This document shows, piece after piece, positions 52,985 to 61,526 of a stretch of 64,000 bases of DNA. Position numbers and translations under genes: made by a program. The number at the start of each line of letters is the position of its first letter. Position 1 is the first letter of the stretch. This stretch comes from Polycladidibacter hongkongensis (GTDB lineage: Bacteria; Pseudomonadota; Alphaproteobacteria; Rhizobiales; Stappiaceae). The notes under the pieces were generated by a model. That model did no database searches. It worked only from the letters and a program-made list of their open reading frames with translations, and had not been told where the DNA came from. The stretch lies in contig NZ_LLWC01000017.1 of NCBI RefSeq assembly GCF_001561995.1, positions 62,001 through 126,000 of the forward strand, given 5' to 3'.

Positions 52985-53027
52985 ACGGGTTCACCGCTGG
53001 TCCATTGTATTTGGGGGGAGTATTGCG

Positions 53028-55004
53028 ATGGCGCCAATGGCACAGGGAGCGACGTTTCCGCATATCCTGTTGGAGAATGCCGACCTTTATGGCGACAAGC
53101 CTGCGATGCGGGAAAAGGATTTTGGTATCTGGATTACCTGGAGTTGGCGGCAGGTGCTTGATGAAGTACGGGCACTTTCTTTCGGAATGCAACATCTTGG
53201 GCTTGAGCAGGGAGACAAGGTTGCCATTGTGGGGGCGAACCGTCCTCAGCTCTATTGGGCGATGTGCGCGGTGCAGGCTCTGGGCGGTGTTCCTGTTCCT
53301 GTTTATTCCGATTCTGTGGCGGAAGAGCTTGCTTACGTGCTGGAGCATGCGGAGGTGCGCTTTGCAGTGGTTGAAGATCAAGAGCAAGTCGACAAAGTGC
53401 TCGAGGTGAGCGAACGACTGCCATATCTTCGCCATGTGATTTATGAGGATCCGCGTGGTCTGCGCGATTACGACCACAGTCAGCTGCACGGGCTTGCCGA
53501 CATCCAACGTATAGGCCGGGCGCTGATGCAGGATAATCCGCACCTGCATGATGAATGGGTGCAGGGGCTTGATCGGCAAAGCGGTGCTGACGTTGCGGTG
53601 ATGCTCTATACATCCGGTACAACCGGACGCCCCAAAGGCGTGATGCTAACCTACGACAACCTGGTTATCTCGGCACGAAATGCGAATGCATTTGACGGAT
53701 TGGATAGCCGTGAGGATACGGTGGCCTATCTGCCAATGGCGTGGGTTGGTGACCATGTGTTTTCCTATGCGCAGGCTTTGTGTGCCGGCTATTGTGTGAA
53801 TTGCCCGGAAGGGCCGGAAACTGTACTGGCTGACCGTAAGGAGATTGCGCCGACCTACTTTTTTGCTCCTCCGCGGGTATTCGAGGGGCTACTCACGCAT
53901 ATTCTTGTGCGGATGCAAGATGCCGGGCGGATGAAACAAGCGATGTTCCATCATTTTCTCAAGGTGGCGGAGCGCGTAGGTGAGCGGCTATTGAATGGGC
54001 AACCCGTAAGCTTGTGGGAGCGGCTTTACTATGAGGTGGGCGAGTTTTGTGTTTATGGACCGCTGAAAAACCAAATGGGACTGTCGCGGCTGAAGGTTGG
54101 CTACACGGCCGGTGAAGCCATTGGTCCGGAGATTTTTAGCTTTTATCGTTCTCTTGGTCTGAATTTGAAGCAACTTTACGGGCAGACGGAATCTTCTGTT
54201 TTTATCACCTTGCAGCCAGATGGCGAGATTTATGCTGATACCGTTGGCGTGCCGTTTACCGGGGTTGAGATCAAAATTGCGGATAATGGCGAGGTGCTCT
54301 ATCGCTCGCCGGGCAGTTTTAAGGCTTACTTCAAAAATGAGAAAGCAACGGCCGAGACGAAAACTGAAGAAGGCTGGGTGCACACTGGTGATGCGGGGAT
54401 GTTCCTTGAAAACGGGCACCTGAAGATCATCGACCGGGCAAAAGACGTTGGCAAGCTTTCTGATGGATCGCTTTTTGCGCCCAAGTACCTTGAAAACAAG
54501 CTCAAGTTCTTTCCGAACATTAAGGAGGCCGTGGCCTTTGGCGATGCCAGAGATTTCGCCTGTGCATTTATCAATATTGATCTAACGTCGGTGGGTAACT
54601 GGGCCGAGCGGAACAATATTTCTTACGCGTCCTATCAGGAGCTGGCAGCGCATCCGCAAGTTTATGCCAGCATTGCAGAGCATGTCAGCCAAGTGAACAA
54701 AGATCTTGCGCGTGAGCCAATGATGGCTGGGGCCCAGATCAAACGATTCCTGATTTTGCATAAGGAACTGGATGCCGATGATGGCGAGTTAACACGCACT
54801 TTGAAAGTTCGCCGCAAGTTTATTGCAGAGCGGTACGCGCCGCTTATCGAGGCCTTATTCGACGGTTCCAGCCAGAAGCATGTGGTGACTGAAGTTACCT
54901 TTGAAGACGGACGCACCGGCAGCATCGAGGCGGATGTGGAGATACGCGATGTAGAGCGGTTTGCCAGTGCCGATGGGCAAGGAATGCAGGAGGCCGCGGA
55001 ATGA
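53028..55004 (+). CDS. AMP-binding acyl-CoA synthetase (long-chain/aryl type)
   Basis: A 658-residue ANL-superfamily ligase that adenylates a carboxylic acid and forms its CoA thioester. P-loop LYTSGTTGRPKG is at 193-204, LYGQTESS near 383-390, the GWVHTGDAG hinge near 450-458 and the DRAKDVGKLSDG segment next. It resembles long-chain synthetases by length. GGGGGGAG lies upstream of the ATG. The stop overlaps the livG start (ATGA), so the ligase is made with a Liv-type importer. The true substrate is open. Confidence 0.92.
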   Translation: MAPMAQGATFPHILLENADLYGDKPAMREKDFGIWITWSWRQVLDEVRALSFGMQHLGLEQGDKVAIVGANRPQLYWAMCAVQALGGVPVPVYSDSVAEELAYVLEHAEVRFAVVEDQEQVDKVLEVSERLPYLRHVIYEDPRGLRDYDHSQLHGLADIQRIGRALMQDNPHLHDEWVQGLDRQSGADVAVMLYTSGTTGRPKGVMLTYDNLVISARNANAFDGLDSREDTVAYLPMAWVGDHVFSYAQALCAGYCVNCPEGPETVLADRKEIAPTYFFAPPRVFEGLLTHILVRMQDAGRMKQAMFHHFLKVAERVGERLLNGQPVSLWERLYYEVGEFCVYGPLKNQMGLSRLKVGYTAGEAIGPEIFSFYRSLGLNLKQLYGQTESSVFITLQPDGEIYADTVGVPFTGVEIKIADNGEVLYRSPGSFKAYFKNEKATAETKTEEGWVHTGDAGMFLENGHLKIIDRAKDVGKLSDGSLFAPKYLENKLKFFPNIKEAVAFGDARDFACAFINIDLTSVGNWAERNNISYASYQELAAHPQVYASIAEHVSQVNKDLAREPMMAGAQIKRFLILHKELDADDGELTRTLKVRRKFIAERYAPLIEALFDGSSQKHVVTEVTFEDGRTGSIEADVEIRDVERFASADGQGMQEAAE

Positions 55005-55837
55005 GTGTGATGGAAAGACCTGAGGTGGTGGAAAGCGCTGCTGTGTCGCCTGCGCAGGAACCGCAAAAGCGGGAAGTGCTGCTTGATTTGGCAAATGTGT
55101 CGCTTTCTTTTGGCGGGGTGAAGGCGATTAACAATATCTCCTTTGATATCCAGCGGGGGGAGGTGCGTGCAATTATCGGGCCGAACGGGGCTGGTAAAAC
55201 CTCCATGTTGAATGTGATCAACGGCTTCTACCAGCCGCAGGAAGGGCAGATCACCTTCAAGGGCGAGCGGCGCACGCAGATGAAGCCGCATCTTGCGGTT
55301 AGCCAAGGCATCGCGCGCACATTCCAGAATGTGGCGCTTTTCAAGGGGATGTCGACGCTGGACAATATCATGACTGGGCGCTCCACGCGGATGCGGCAAA
55401 ACATGTTTTGGCAGCTCTTGTACTACGGTCCGGCGCAGCGCGAGGAAATTGCCCATCGCAAGCGCGTGGAAGAGATTATCGACTTTTTGGAGATTGCACA
55501 TATTCGCCACACGCCGGTGGGTAAGTTGCCTTATGGGCTGCAAAAGCGGGTGGAGTTGGCGCGGGCTTTGGCGATGGAGCCTGAGCTGCTGTTGCTTGAT
55601 GAACCAATGGCAGGAATGAACCTTGAAGAGAAAGAGGACATGAGCCGGTTTATTATCGATGTGAACGAACAGCTGGGCACCACTATTGCCTTGATCGAGC
55701 ATGACATGGGCGTGGTTATGGATTTGTCTGACCGTGTTGTTGTGCTGGACTACGGGAGGAAAATTGCTGATGGCCCGCCAGATGAGGTGCAGGCCAATCA
55801 AGAGGTGATTGATGCCTATCTCGGGGTCTCACACTAA
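55001..55837 (+). CDS. livG: Branched-chain amino acid-type ABC transporter ATPase LivG
   Basis: A 278-residue ATPase with Walker A GPNGAGKTS (about 63-71), the LivG-type signature LPYGLQKRVELARAL in place of LSGGQ, and Walker B LLLLDEPMAGM. The chain before residue 25 is a polar extension. It follows the ligase with a 4-base overlap and is one of two ATPases (with livF) for the same permease pair. Confidence 0.94.
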   Translation: MSVMERPEVVESAAVSPAQEPQKREVLLDLANVSLSFGGVKAINNISFDIQRGEVRAIIGPNGAGKTSMLNVINGFYQPQEGQITFKGERRTQMKPHLAVSQGIARTFQNVALFKGMSTLDNIMTGRSTRMRQNMFWQLLYYGPAQREEIAHRKRVEEIIDFLEIAHIRHTPVGKLPYGLQKRVELARALAMEPELLLLDEPMAGMNLEEKEDMSRFIIDVNEQLGTTIALIEHDMGVVMDLSDRVVVLDYGRKIADGPPDEVQANQEVIDAYLGVSH

Positions 55838-55876
55838 TTCGCTTTATATGTTTGGAATGCTTTGGGGGAAGCTACG

Positions 55877-56836
55877 GTGGACGCGCTTTATTTAATGTTT
55901 GTCGATCCGTTCGTGCAGATGGCTGACGCGCCGGATTTCTTTTTACAGGTTCTGTGGGAGGGGCTTGTTTCCGGAGTTTTGTATGCCCTGATTGCGCTTG
56001 GTTTTGTGCTGATTTTCAAGTCTTCGCGCATCTTCAATTTTGCGCAGGGCATAATGGTGGTGTTTGCGGCTCTGACGCTCGTTGGCCTCTACGAAATGGG
56101 GTTGCCTGCGTGGGTGAGCGTGGGCGTGACGCTTTTGGTGATGTATGGCCTTGCCATGTGCGTCGAGCGGGTGGTGCTGCGGCCACTTGTGGGCCAGCCG
56201 GATATTATTTTGTTTATGGCATCCATTGGCGTGACAATGTTCTTGATCGGTTTTGGCGAGTTTGTCTTTGGCGGTGAAAACAAGGTGATGATCACCGAAG
56301 CGCTGGGCATTCCAACTGGTGCGATAGAGCTTAATCCTTTTGATGGTTTTGTGCTGATTGAGGAGAAAGACCTCACTGCGGTGATTATGGCGGTGCTGCT
56401 GGTGCTTGGCCTCTTGCTGTTCTTAAACAAAACAGCCATGGGGCGGGCGATCCGCGCTTTGGGGGATGACCCGCAAGCGGCGCTTTCTGTGGGCATTTCT
56501 CTGTCGCAAATTTGGGTGCTGGTCTGGTTTATTGCCGGGGTAATTGCGCTGGCGACGGGCATTGTTTGGGGCGCGCGGGCCGGGGTGTCTTTTGCGCTGG
56601 AGGTTATTGCATATAAGGCGCTGCCGGTGTTGATGCTGGGCGGGCTGGAATCCGTTGCCGGGGCGATTATTGGCGGAATTGCGATTGGCCTTTTGGAAAA
56701 AATCTTCGAGATTTACTGGGGTCAGCCGCTGCTTGGTGGCAACACGGAAACATGGTTTGCCTTCATTCTGGCGCTGGTGGTGCTGCTGTTTCGGCCTCAG
56801 GGGCTGTTTGGCGAACGCATCATTGAGCGAGTGTAG
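55877..56836 (+). CDS. livH: ABC permease LivH
   Basis: A 319-residue inner-membrane permease with about eight helices. Conserved stretches are GLVSGVLYALIALGFVLIFKSSRIFNFAQG (family signature) and MGRAIRALGDDPQAALSVGI, the loop that contacts the ATPase. The GTG at 55877 has GGGGGAA upstream; a TTG at 55862 precedes that site and is less likely. Confidence 0.92.
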   Translation: MDALYLMFVDPFVQMADAPDFFLQVLWEGLVSGVLYALIALGFVLIFKSSRIFNFAQGIMVVFAALTLVGLYEMGLPAWVSVGVTLLVMYGLAMCVERVVLRPLVGQPDIILFMASIGVTMFLIGFGEFVFGGENKVMITEALGIPTGAIELNPFDGFVLIEEKDLTAVIMAVLLVLGLLLFLNKTAMGRAIRALGDDPQAALSVGISLSQIWVLVWFIAGVIALATGIVWGARAGVSFALEVIAYKALPVLMLGGLESVAGAIIGGIAIGLLEKIFEIYWGQPLLGGNTETWFAFILALVVLLFRPQGLFGERIIERV

Positions 56837-56848
56837 GGGGAGGGGCTG

Positions 56849-57925
56849 ATGTTTTATCGGGTATCGGGTCAATTCAAGACCAGCTATGAAAGCGATATGG
56901 CGCTGTTCCCTATTCGCCAAGATGCGGTGCTGCTCGGGGTGATACTGCTGGCCATGTATGTGGTGTTTCCCCTGTTTGCCTCGGAGTTTACCTTTAAGGC
57001 ACTGTTGGTGCCGGTGATGATCTACTCTCTTGCGGCAATGGGGCTGAATATCCTGACAGGCTTTGCCGGACAGCTTTCCCTTGGCACTGCCGGCTTTATG
57101 GGCGTGGGGGCTTATGCCTGCTACAAGCTCACGACTATTTTTCCTGAAATGAACGTGGTGGTTGCGCTGCTGCTTTCTGGCTGCTTTTCGGCAATGGTTG
57201 GTGTTGCTTTTGGCCTGCCGTCGCTGCGTATCAAGGGGTTTTATCTGGCAATTGCGACTTTGGCATCCCAGTTCTTTCTTGTGTGGCTCTTTGAAAAATG
57301 GGCGTGGCTTTACAATTACAACGCATCTGGCGCCATTGAAGTGCGCACTATGGATTTCTTTGGTCTTGTGGTGACCGGGCCAACCGCAGCACCGGTGACG
57401 CAATATTACTTTGTGCTTGTCATCGTGAGCCTGATTACCTTTTGCATGATTAACCTCACCCGCGGGCGTTATGGCCGATTGTGGAAGGCGGTACGTGATA
57501 TGGATATCGCGGCCGAGCTTGTCGGGATTAACCTGATGCGGGCCAAGCTCTCTGCTTTTGCCGTAAGCTCTTATGTTGTTGGTGTTGCCGGGGCGATGCT
57601 GGTGTTCTTCTGGAAAGGGGCCGCGGAGCCGAACCTTTTCGATATTCCGCTTAGTTTTCAGGTGCTGTTTATCGCCATCATTGGCGGGCTGGGGAGCATT
57701 CTGGGCAACTTCCTCGGTGCAATTCTCATTGTGGCACTGCCGGTACTATTGAATTTTGTTCCGGGCCTCATTGGGGTGGAAGTTAACTCAGCCACCCTTG
57801 AGCATGTGAATGTCATGGTGGTTGGTGCACTGATTGTCGGTTTCTTAATTGCCGAGCCGCATGGGCTGGCGCGCCTTTGGGCGCTTATTCGCGAGAAACT
57901 TATTATCTGGCCATTTCCTCACTAA
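56849..57925 (+). CDS. livM: ABC permease LivM
   Basis: A 358-residue second permease. Family segments are MIYSLAAMGLNILTGFAGQLSLGTAGFMGVGAY and GRYGRLWKAVRDMDIAAELVGINLMRAKLSAFAVSS, the coupling loop. GGGGGAGGGG precedes the ATG, 12 bases after livH. It pairs with LivH in the membrane. Confidence 0.94.
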   Translation: MFYRVSGQFKTSYESDMALFPIRQDAVLLGVILLAMYVVFPLFASEFTFKALLVPVMIYSLAAMGLNILTGFAGQLSLGTAGFMGVGAYACYKLTTIFPEMNVVVALLLSGCFSAMVGVAFGLPSLRIKGFYLAIATLASQFFLVWLFEKWAWLYNYNASGAIEVRTMDFFGLVVTGPTAAPVTQYYFVLVIVSLITFCMINLTRGRYGRLWKAVRDMDIAAELVGINLMRAKLSAFAVSSYVVGVAGAMLVFFWKGAAEPNLFDIPLSFQVLFIAIIGGLGSILGNFLGAILIVALPVLLNFVPGLIGVEVNSATLEHVNVMVVGALIVGFLIAEPHGLARLWALIREKLIIWPFPH

Positions 57926-58014
57926 GGGCGCATGGGAGGCGCTGCTTGGGCCGTGTTGACGGCGGAAATGACTGGTTTGTGGACTGTTGGTCCGTTCTTT
58001 GGGAGGAGAAAAGC

Positions 58015-59325
58015 ATGGGTTTGAAAGGAATTTTGAAACTGGCAGCTGCGACGTCGCTTGTATGCTCGCTGGGAGTTGTCGCGGCAAGTGCTGCGTCACT
58101 TTACGTGCCAAACCTGACGTATCGCACGGGCCCGTTTGCCGCCACTGGTATACCGATCATGAATGGCCAGCGGGATTATGTGGAGATGATCAACGCGCGT
58201 GATGGCGGCGTTGGCGGTATCGAGCTTGAGTTTGATGAGTGCGAGACCGGCTACAACACTAACAAGGGCGTTGAGTGCTACGAAAAAACCAAGGGCAACG
58301 CCATTGTGACTCAGCCGTGGTCGACTGGTATTACCTTACAGGTGTTGCCGCGCACTAATGTGGACCGGATCCCGATTCTTGCACCGGGCTATGGCTTCTC
58401 GCCAATGTCTGAGGGCAATACATTCGCATGGGCGTTTAACCCGCCGGTGTCGTATTGGGATGGTGCCTATATGATCCTCGAGTACATCTCCGGTGGTGAT
58501 ATGTCGAGCCTAAAGGGCAAGGAAATCGCCTTGCTGCATCTGGATCACCCTTTCGGGAAAGAGCCTATTCCGCTGTTTGAGAAAATGGCCGCAGCACATG
58601 GCTTCAAATTTTTGAAAATCCCGGTCGGCCTGAAGGAGATGCAGAACCAGTCGGCGCAGTGGCTGCAAATTCGCCGCGAACGGCCAGATCACGTTATTAT
58701 GTGGGGTTGGGGCGCGATGAATGCGGGCGCGCTGACTGAGGCGGTCAAAACGCGCTTCCCGCTCGACAAGATGATCGGGGTTTGGTGGTCTGGATCAGAT
58801 GATGATTTGTTGCCGCTTGGGGGCAAGGCCAAGGGTTACAAATCTATCAGCTGGAATGCGCCGGGTGATTATGCGGTGATGAAGGACATCCGCAAGCATG
58901 TGGTTGATCAGGGGAACTCGTTACTGAAGTCATCGGCGGATATGGACAAGGTGTTCTATCAGCGCGGTGTGGTGATCTCTGCCATTCTTGTGGAAGGTAT
59001 CCGGACTGCGCAGGCCAAGTATGGCAAGGCAAATATCGGCCCGGAAGAGCTACGTTGGGGGCTTGAGAACCTCGATATTACAGCGGAACGCCTGAAAGAA
59101 ATGGGTATGGATGGCATGTTCGCGCCGCTAAAAACCTCTTGTGATAACCACACGGGCCACGCGGGGGCGTGGATGCTTGAGTGGGATGGCGAGCGCTTTG
59201 TGCAGGTTAGTGATTTGCTGAAGCCGAACCGGGAGGTCATCAAGCCCCTTGAGGCAGAAAAAGCAGCTGAATATGCGCGGAATAACGCACCATGGCCGGG
59301 TCGTGATGGCTTGGCGTGTAACTAG
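58015..59325 (+). CDS. Liv-type periplasmic substrate-binding protein
   Basis: A 436-residue binding protein with a Sec signal (LKLAAATSLVCSLGVVAASA) and a Venus-flytrap type I fold. The binding lobe has YVPNLTYRTGPFAATGIPIMNGQRDYVEMINARDGG. It is longer than amino-acid LivJ proteins (about 370) and carries CETGYNTNKGVECYE, features of the subgroup found beside acyl-CoA ligases, so the ligand is unlikely to be a simple branched-chain amino acid. The ATG at 58015 follows GGGAGGAG. A hairpin follows the gene. Confidence 0.92.
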   Translation: MGLKGILKLAAATSLVCSLGVVAASAASLYVPNLTYRTGPFAATGIPIMNGQRDYVEMINARDGGVGGIELEFDECETGYNTNKGVECYEKTKGNAIVTQPWSTGITLQVLPRTNVDRIPILAPGYGFSPMSEGNTFAWAFNPPVSYWDGAYMILEYISGGDMSSLKGKEIALLHLDHPFGKEPIPLFEKMAAAHGFKFLKIPVGLKEMQNQSAQWLQIRRERPDHVIMWGWGAMNAGALTEAVKTRFPLDKMIGVWWSGSDDDLLPLGGKAKGYKSISWNAPGDYAVMKDIRKHVVDQGNSLLKSSADMDKVFYQRGVVISAILVEGIRTAQAKYGKANIGPEELRWGLENLDITAERLKEMGMDGMFAPLKTSCDNHTGHAGAWMLEWDGERFVQVSDLLKPNREVIKPLEAEKAAEYARNNAPWPGRDGLACN

Positions 59326-59348
59326 GCAAATCGCTTATGGTTAAAACA

Positions 59349-59377
59349 GGTTTGCGGCGGTCGTGCTGCCGCGAACC
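59349..59377 (+). promoter_or_regulatory. Intercistronic hairpin after the binding-protein gene
   Basis: A 10-11-bp stem (59349-59359 with 59367-59377, wobble pairs included) without a T run lies in the 104 bases before livF. This fits an mRNA-stabilising or processing hairpin that raises binding-protein output, rather than full termination. Confidence 0.6.
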
Positions 59378-59429
59378 ACTTGCACTTGCTACTTGGTAGT
59401 GTTGTTTTGGGGTGAATGGGAGTTGAGAG

Positions 59430-60290
59430 ATGGTGGTGCAAACTGCTGCGAGACAAGCTGATGTAGGCACAAGCAACGTCCCGGGCGAAGAGACAATCTT
59501 GAGCGTCAACAACATCGAGGTGATTTATGATCATGTCGTGCTGGTGTTGAAAGGGGTTTCTTTAACTGTGCCGCGTGGCGGAATTGTTGCACTTCTTGGC
59601 GCCAATGGAGCTGGAAAAACAACCACGTTGAAGGCCATATCGAATTTGCTACAGGCAGAGCGCGGCGAGGTTACCAAGGGAACAATCGAGTTTAACGGCG
59701 ATAAGGTCCAGGCGCTTTCCTCCAACGCGTTGGTGCAGCTCGGATGCATCCAAGTCATGGAGGGCCGCCACTGTTTCGAGCATTTGTCGATTGAGGACAA
59801 TTTGATGAGCGGTGCCTACACCCGCAAAGATGGAGCTGCTGCCATTCGCCGTGATCTTGAAATGGTATACGAGTACTTTCCTCGGTTGCGGGAGCGACGG
59901 CGTTCACAAGCGGGATACACATCTGGCGGGGAACAGCAGATGTGTGCGGTGGGGCGGGCGCTGATGAGCCGCCCAGAAATGATCTTGCTTGATGAGCCCT
60001 CCATGGGTCTTGCCCCGCAATTGGTGGAGGAGATTTTCGAGATCGTTAAAAAGCTCAACGAGCAGGAAGGGGTTTCCTTTTTGTTGGCGGAGCAGAACAC
60101 CAATGTAGCGCTGCGCTATGCCACCTATGGCTACATAATGGAGGCGGGGCGCATCGTGCTTGATGGTGCGGCGGATGAGCTGCGCGAAAACGAAGATGTA
60201 AAAGAGTTCTATCTTGGTGTTGGAGGTGAGGGTCGCAAGTCCTTCAAGAATGTAAAGCATTATAAGCGCCGCAAGCGTTGGTTGGCTTAG
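59430..60290 (+). CDS. livF: Branched-chain amino acid-type ABC transporter ATPase LivF
   Basis: A 286-residue second ATPase of the Liv importer: Walker A GANGAGKTT, signature TSGGEQQMCAVGRAL, Walker B MILLDEPSMGLAPQLVEEIF. It has a 25-residue polar N-terminal extension and a basic C-terminal tail (FKNVKHYKRRKRW). The ATG is preceded by GAGTTGAGAG, a fair ribosome site. Confidence 0.94.
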   Translation: MVVQTAARQADVGTSNVPGEETILSVNNIEVIYDHVVLVLKGVSLTVPRGGIVALLGANGAGKTTTLKAISNLLQAERGEVTKGTIEFNGDKVQALSSNALVQLGCIQVMEGRHCFEHLSIEDNLMSGAYTRKDGAAAIRRDLEMVYEYFPRLRERRRSQAGYTSGGEQQMCAVGRALMSRPEMILLDEPSMGLAPQLVEEIFEIVKKLNEQEGVSFLLAEQNTNVALRYATYGYIMEAGRIVLDGAADELRENEDVKEFYLGVGGEGRKSFKNVKHYKRRKRWLA

Positions 60291-60436
60291 GGGCGAAGTG
60301 GATAGCTGGTGGCCGAGAACGTGTGCTTTTGTCGGGATTAGCGACAGGTTAGCAAAGCTTTGCAATGATGAGGGCTTATACCTGTCCGATCCTTTTGAGG
60401 TTTCGGAATTTATCTGAACTTTTAAGGAGGACTAAC

Positions 60437-61456
60437 ATGCGGTTTTTCTTCGGTGCTGGTGTGGTGATTGGCTTAGCCTTGACTACATTCACAGCGCAGG
60501 CAACAGAGCGCTTATCTGGTTATTTTGCGGCAGAAAAGAATTGTCGGGCGGTGGTCTCAATCAAGAAGGGGAGCAACCCCGGTGAGATGCAGGTTGAGGC
60601 TGGGCGGTATTATGAGCTGATTGGCAAGAACAAGAAGGATGCCACCCATTATCTGGTGCGGATAAAAGAAGCGGCGCCGACTGATCGTTGGGTCACGGTA
60701 GATTGCGGGATGCACTTGGTAAAGGTTGAGGCCGCTGCTGACGCGGATCAGACCAGCGGTAATGGCAATAGCGCGGAGCCGCACCCCGCACCAAATGGCA
60801 ATGCGGTGCAATATGTGCTTGCGGCAAGTTGGCAACCGGCGTTTTGCGAAACGGTAGAAGGCAAGCCTGAGTGTGATGCATTGGATGCCATGGCCTTTGC
60901 CGCAGAAAACTTTGCTCTGCACGGGCTATGGCCGCAGCCACGCGGCAATGTCTATTGCGGGGTGCCGAATGATGTGCAGCAGAGCGACAAGGATCGAGAG
61001 TGGGACGAGTTGCCCAAACTGCAACTAAGTGACGCGCTGCGCGTTGACCTTTCTGAGAAAATGCCGGGCATGGAATCGTTTCTACACCGGCACGAGTGGA
61101 TCAAGCACGGCACATGCTATGGCAGCACTGCTGAGGAATACTATGCAGATTCGCTTGACGTGCTGGCGCAGCTCAACTCCTCGCTGGTGAAGGATTTGTT
61201 TGTTGAGCGGCTTGGCGGGTTTGTTAGTGCCTCAGACATACGCGGGGCGTTTGATCAATCCTTTGGCGATGGCGCAGGGGAGCGGGTCGAGGTTGTCTGT
61301 CGTACTGATGATGGCCGACAGATCATCACCGAGTTGCGCATCGTGCTGGGCGGGGAGATCAAAAGCGGCACTGCCTTGGCCAAGCTCCTTGCGAATGGGG
61401 TGAAAACTAAAACCGGGTGTACTGGCGGCATTATTGATCCTGTGGGAGCACAGTGA
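60437..61456 (+). CDS. Periplasmic RNase T2-family ribonuclease with N-terminal extension
   Basis: A 339-residue secreted ribonuclease. The signal peptide is about 1-22 (FFFGAGVVIGLALTTFTAQA). Active-site boxes are LHGLWP (161-166) and HEWIKHGTC (219-227), holding the catalytic histidines. Residues about 25-100 form an additional small domain (YFAAEKNCRAVVSIKKG, Cys36 and Cys90) not needed in RNase I, followed by a Gly/Asn/Pro-rich linker. The ATG follows AAGGAGG. A 12-base palindrome (60352-60363) lies upstream. It sits between livF and a second ligase; why is unclear. Confidence 0.92.
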   Translation: MRFFFGAGVVIGLALTTFTAQATERLSGYFAAEKNCRAVVSIKKGSNPGEMQVEAGRYYELIGKNKKDATHYLVRIKEAAPTDRWVTVDCGMHLVKVEAAADADQTSGNGNSAEPHPAPNGNAVQYVLAASWQPAFCETVEGKPECDALDAMAFAAENFALHGLWPQPRGNVYCGVPNDVQQSDKDREWDELPKLQLSDALRVDLSEKMPGMESFLHRHEWIKHGTCYGSTAEEYYADSLDVLAQLNSSLVKDLFVERLGGFVSASDIRGAFDQSFGDGAGERVEVVCRTDDGRQIITELRIVLGGEIKSGTALAKLLANGVKTKTGCTGGIIDPVGAQ

Positions 61457-61468
61457 ATTCAAGCTTTT

Positions 61469-61495
61469 GGGGGCGGGCGGGGCCTGCCCCTTGTT
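61469..61495 (+). terminator. GC-rich hairpin after RNase T2
   Basis: A stem of about 8-9 bp (61469-61477 with 61483-61491) with a 5-base loop is followed by a weak T-containing run. A partial terminator before the next gene. Confidence 0.45.
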
Positions 61496-61526
61496 CATTA
61501 TGACAGGGCTACTTGGGGGGTAGGCA

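Larger units (their letters stand above)
52699..53027. other. 329-base interval before the ligase-Liv operon
   Basis: No gene. It holds the divergent promoters of the kinase and the ligase, and two perfect inverted repeats (52928-52948 and 52969-52984, listed separately). Confidence 0.6.

Noticed and set aside
54662-55801. 379-codon open frame antisense to the ligase and livG
   Set aside because: Lies wholly within clearly real coding sequence and has shadow-type composition.
56423-57403. 326-codon open frame antisense to livH/livM
   Set aside because: Same His/Arg/Gln-rich shadow pattern opposite permease genes.
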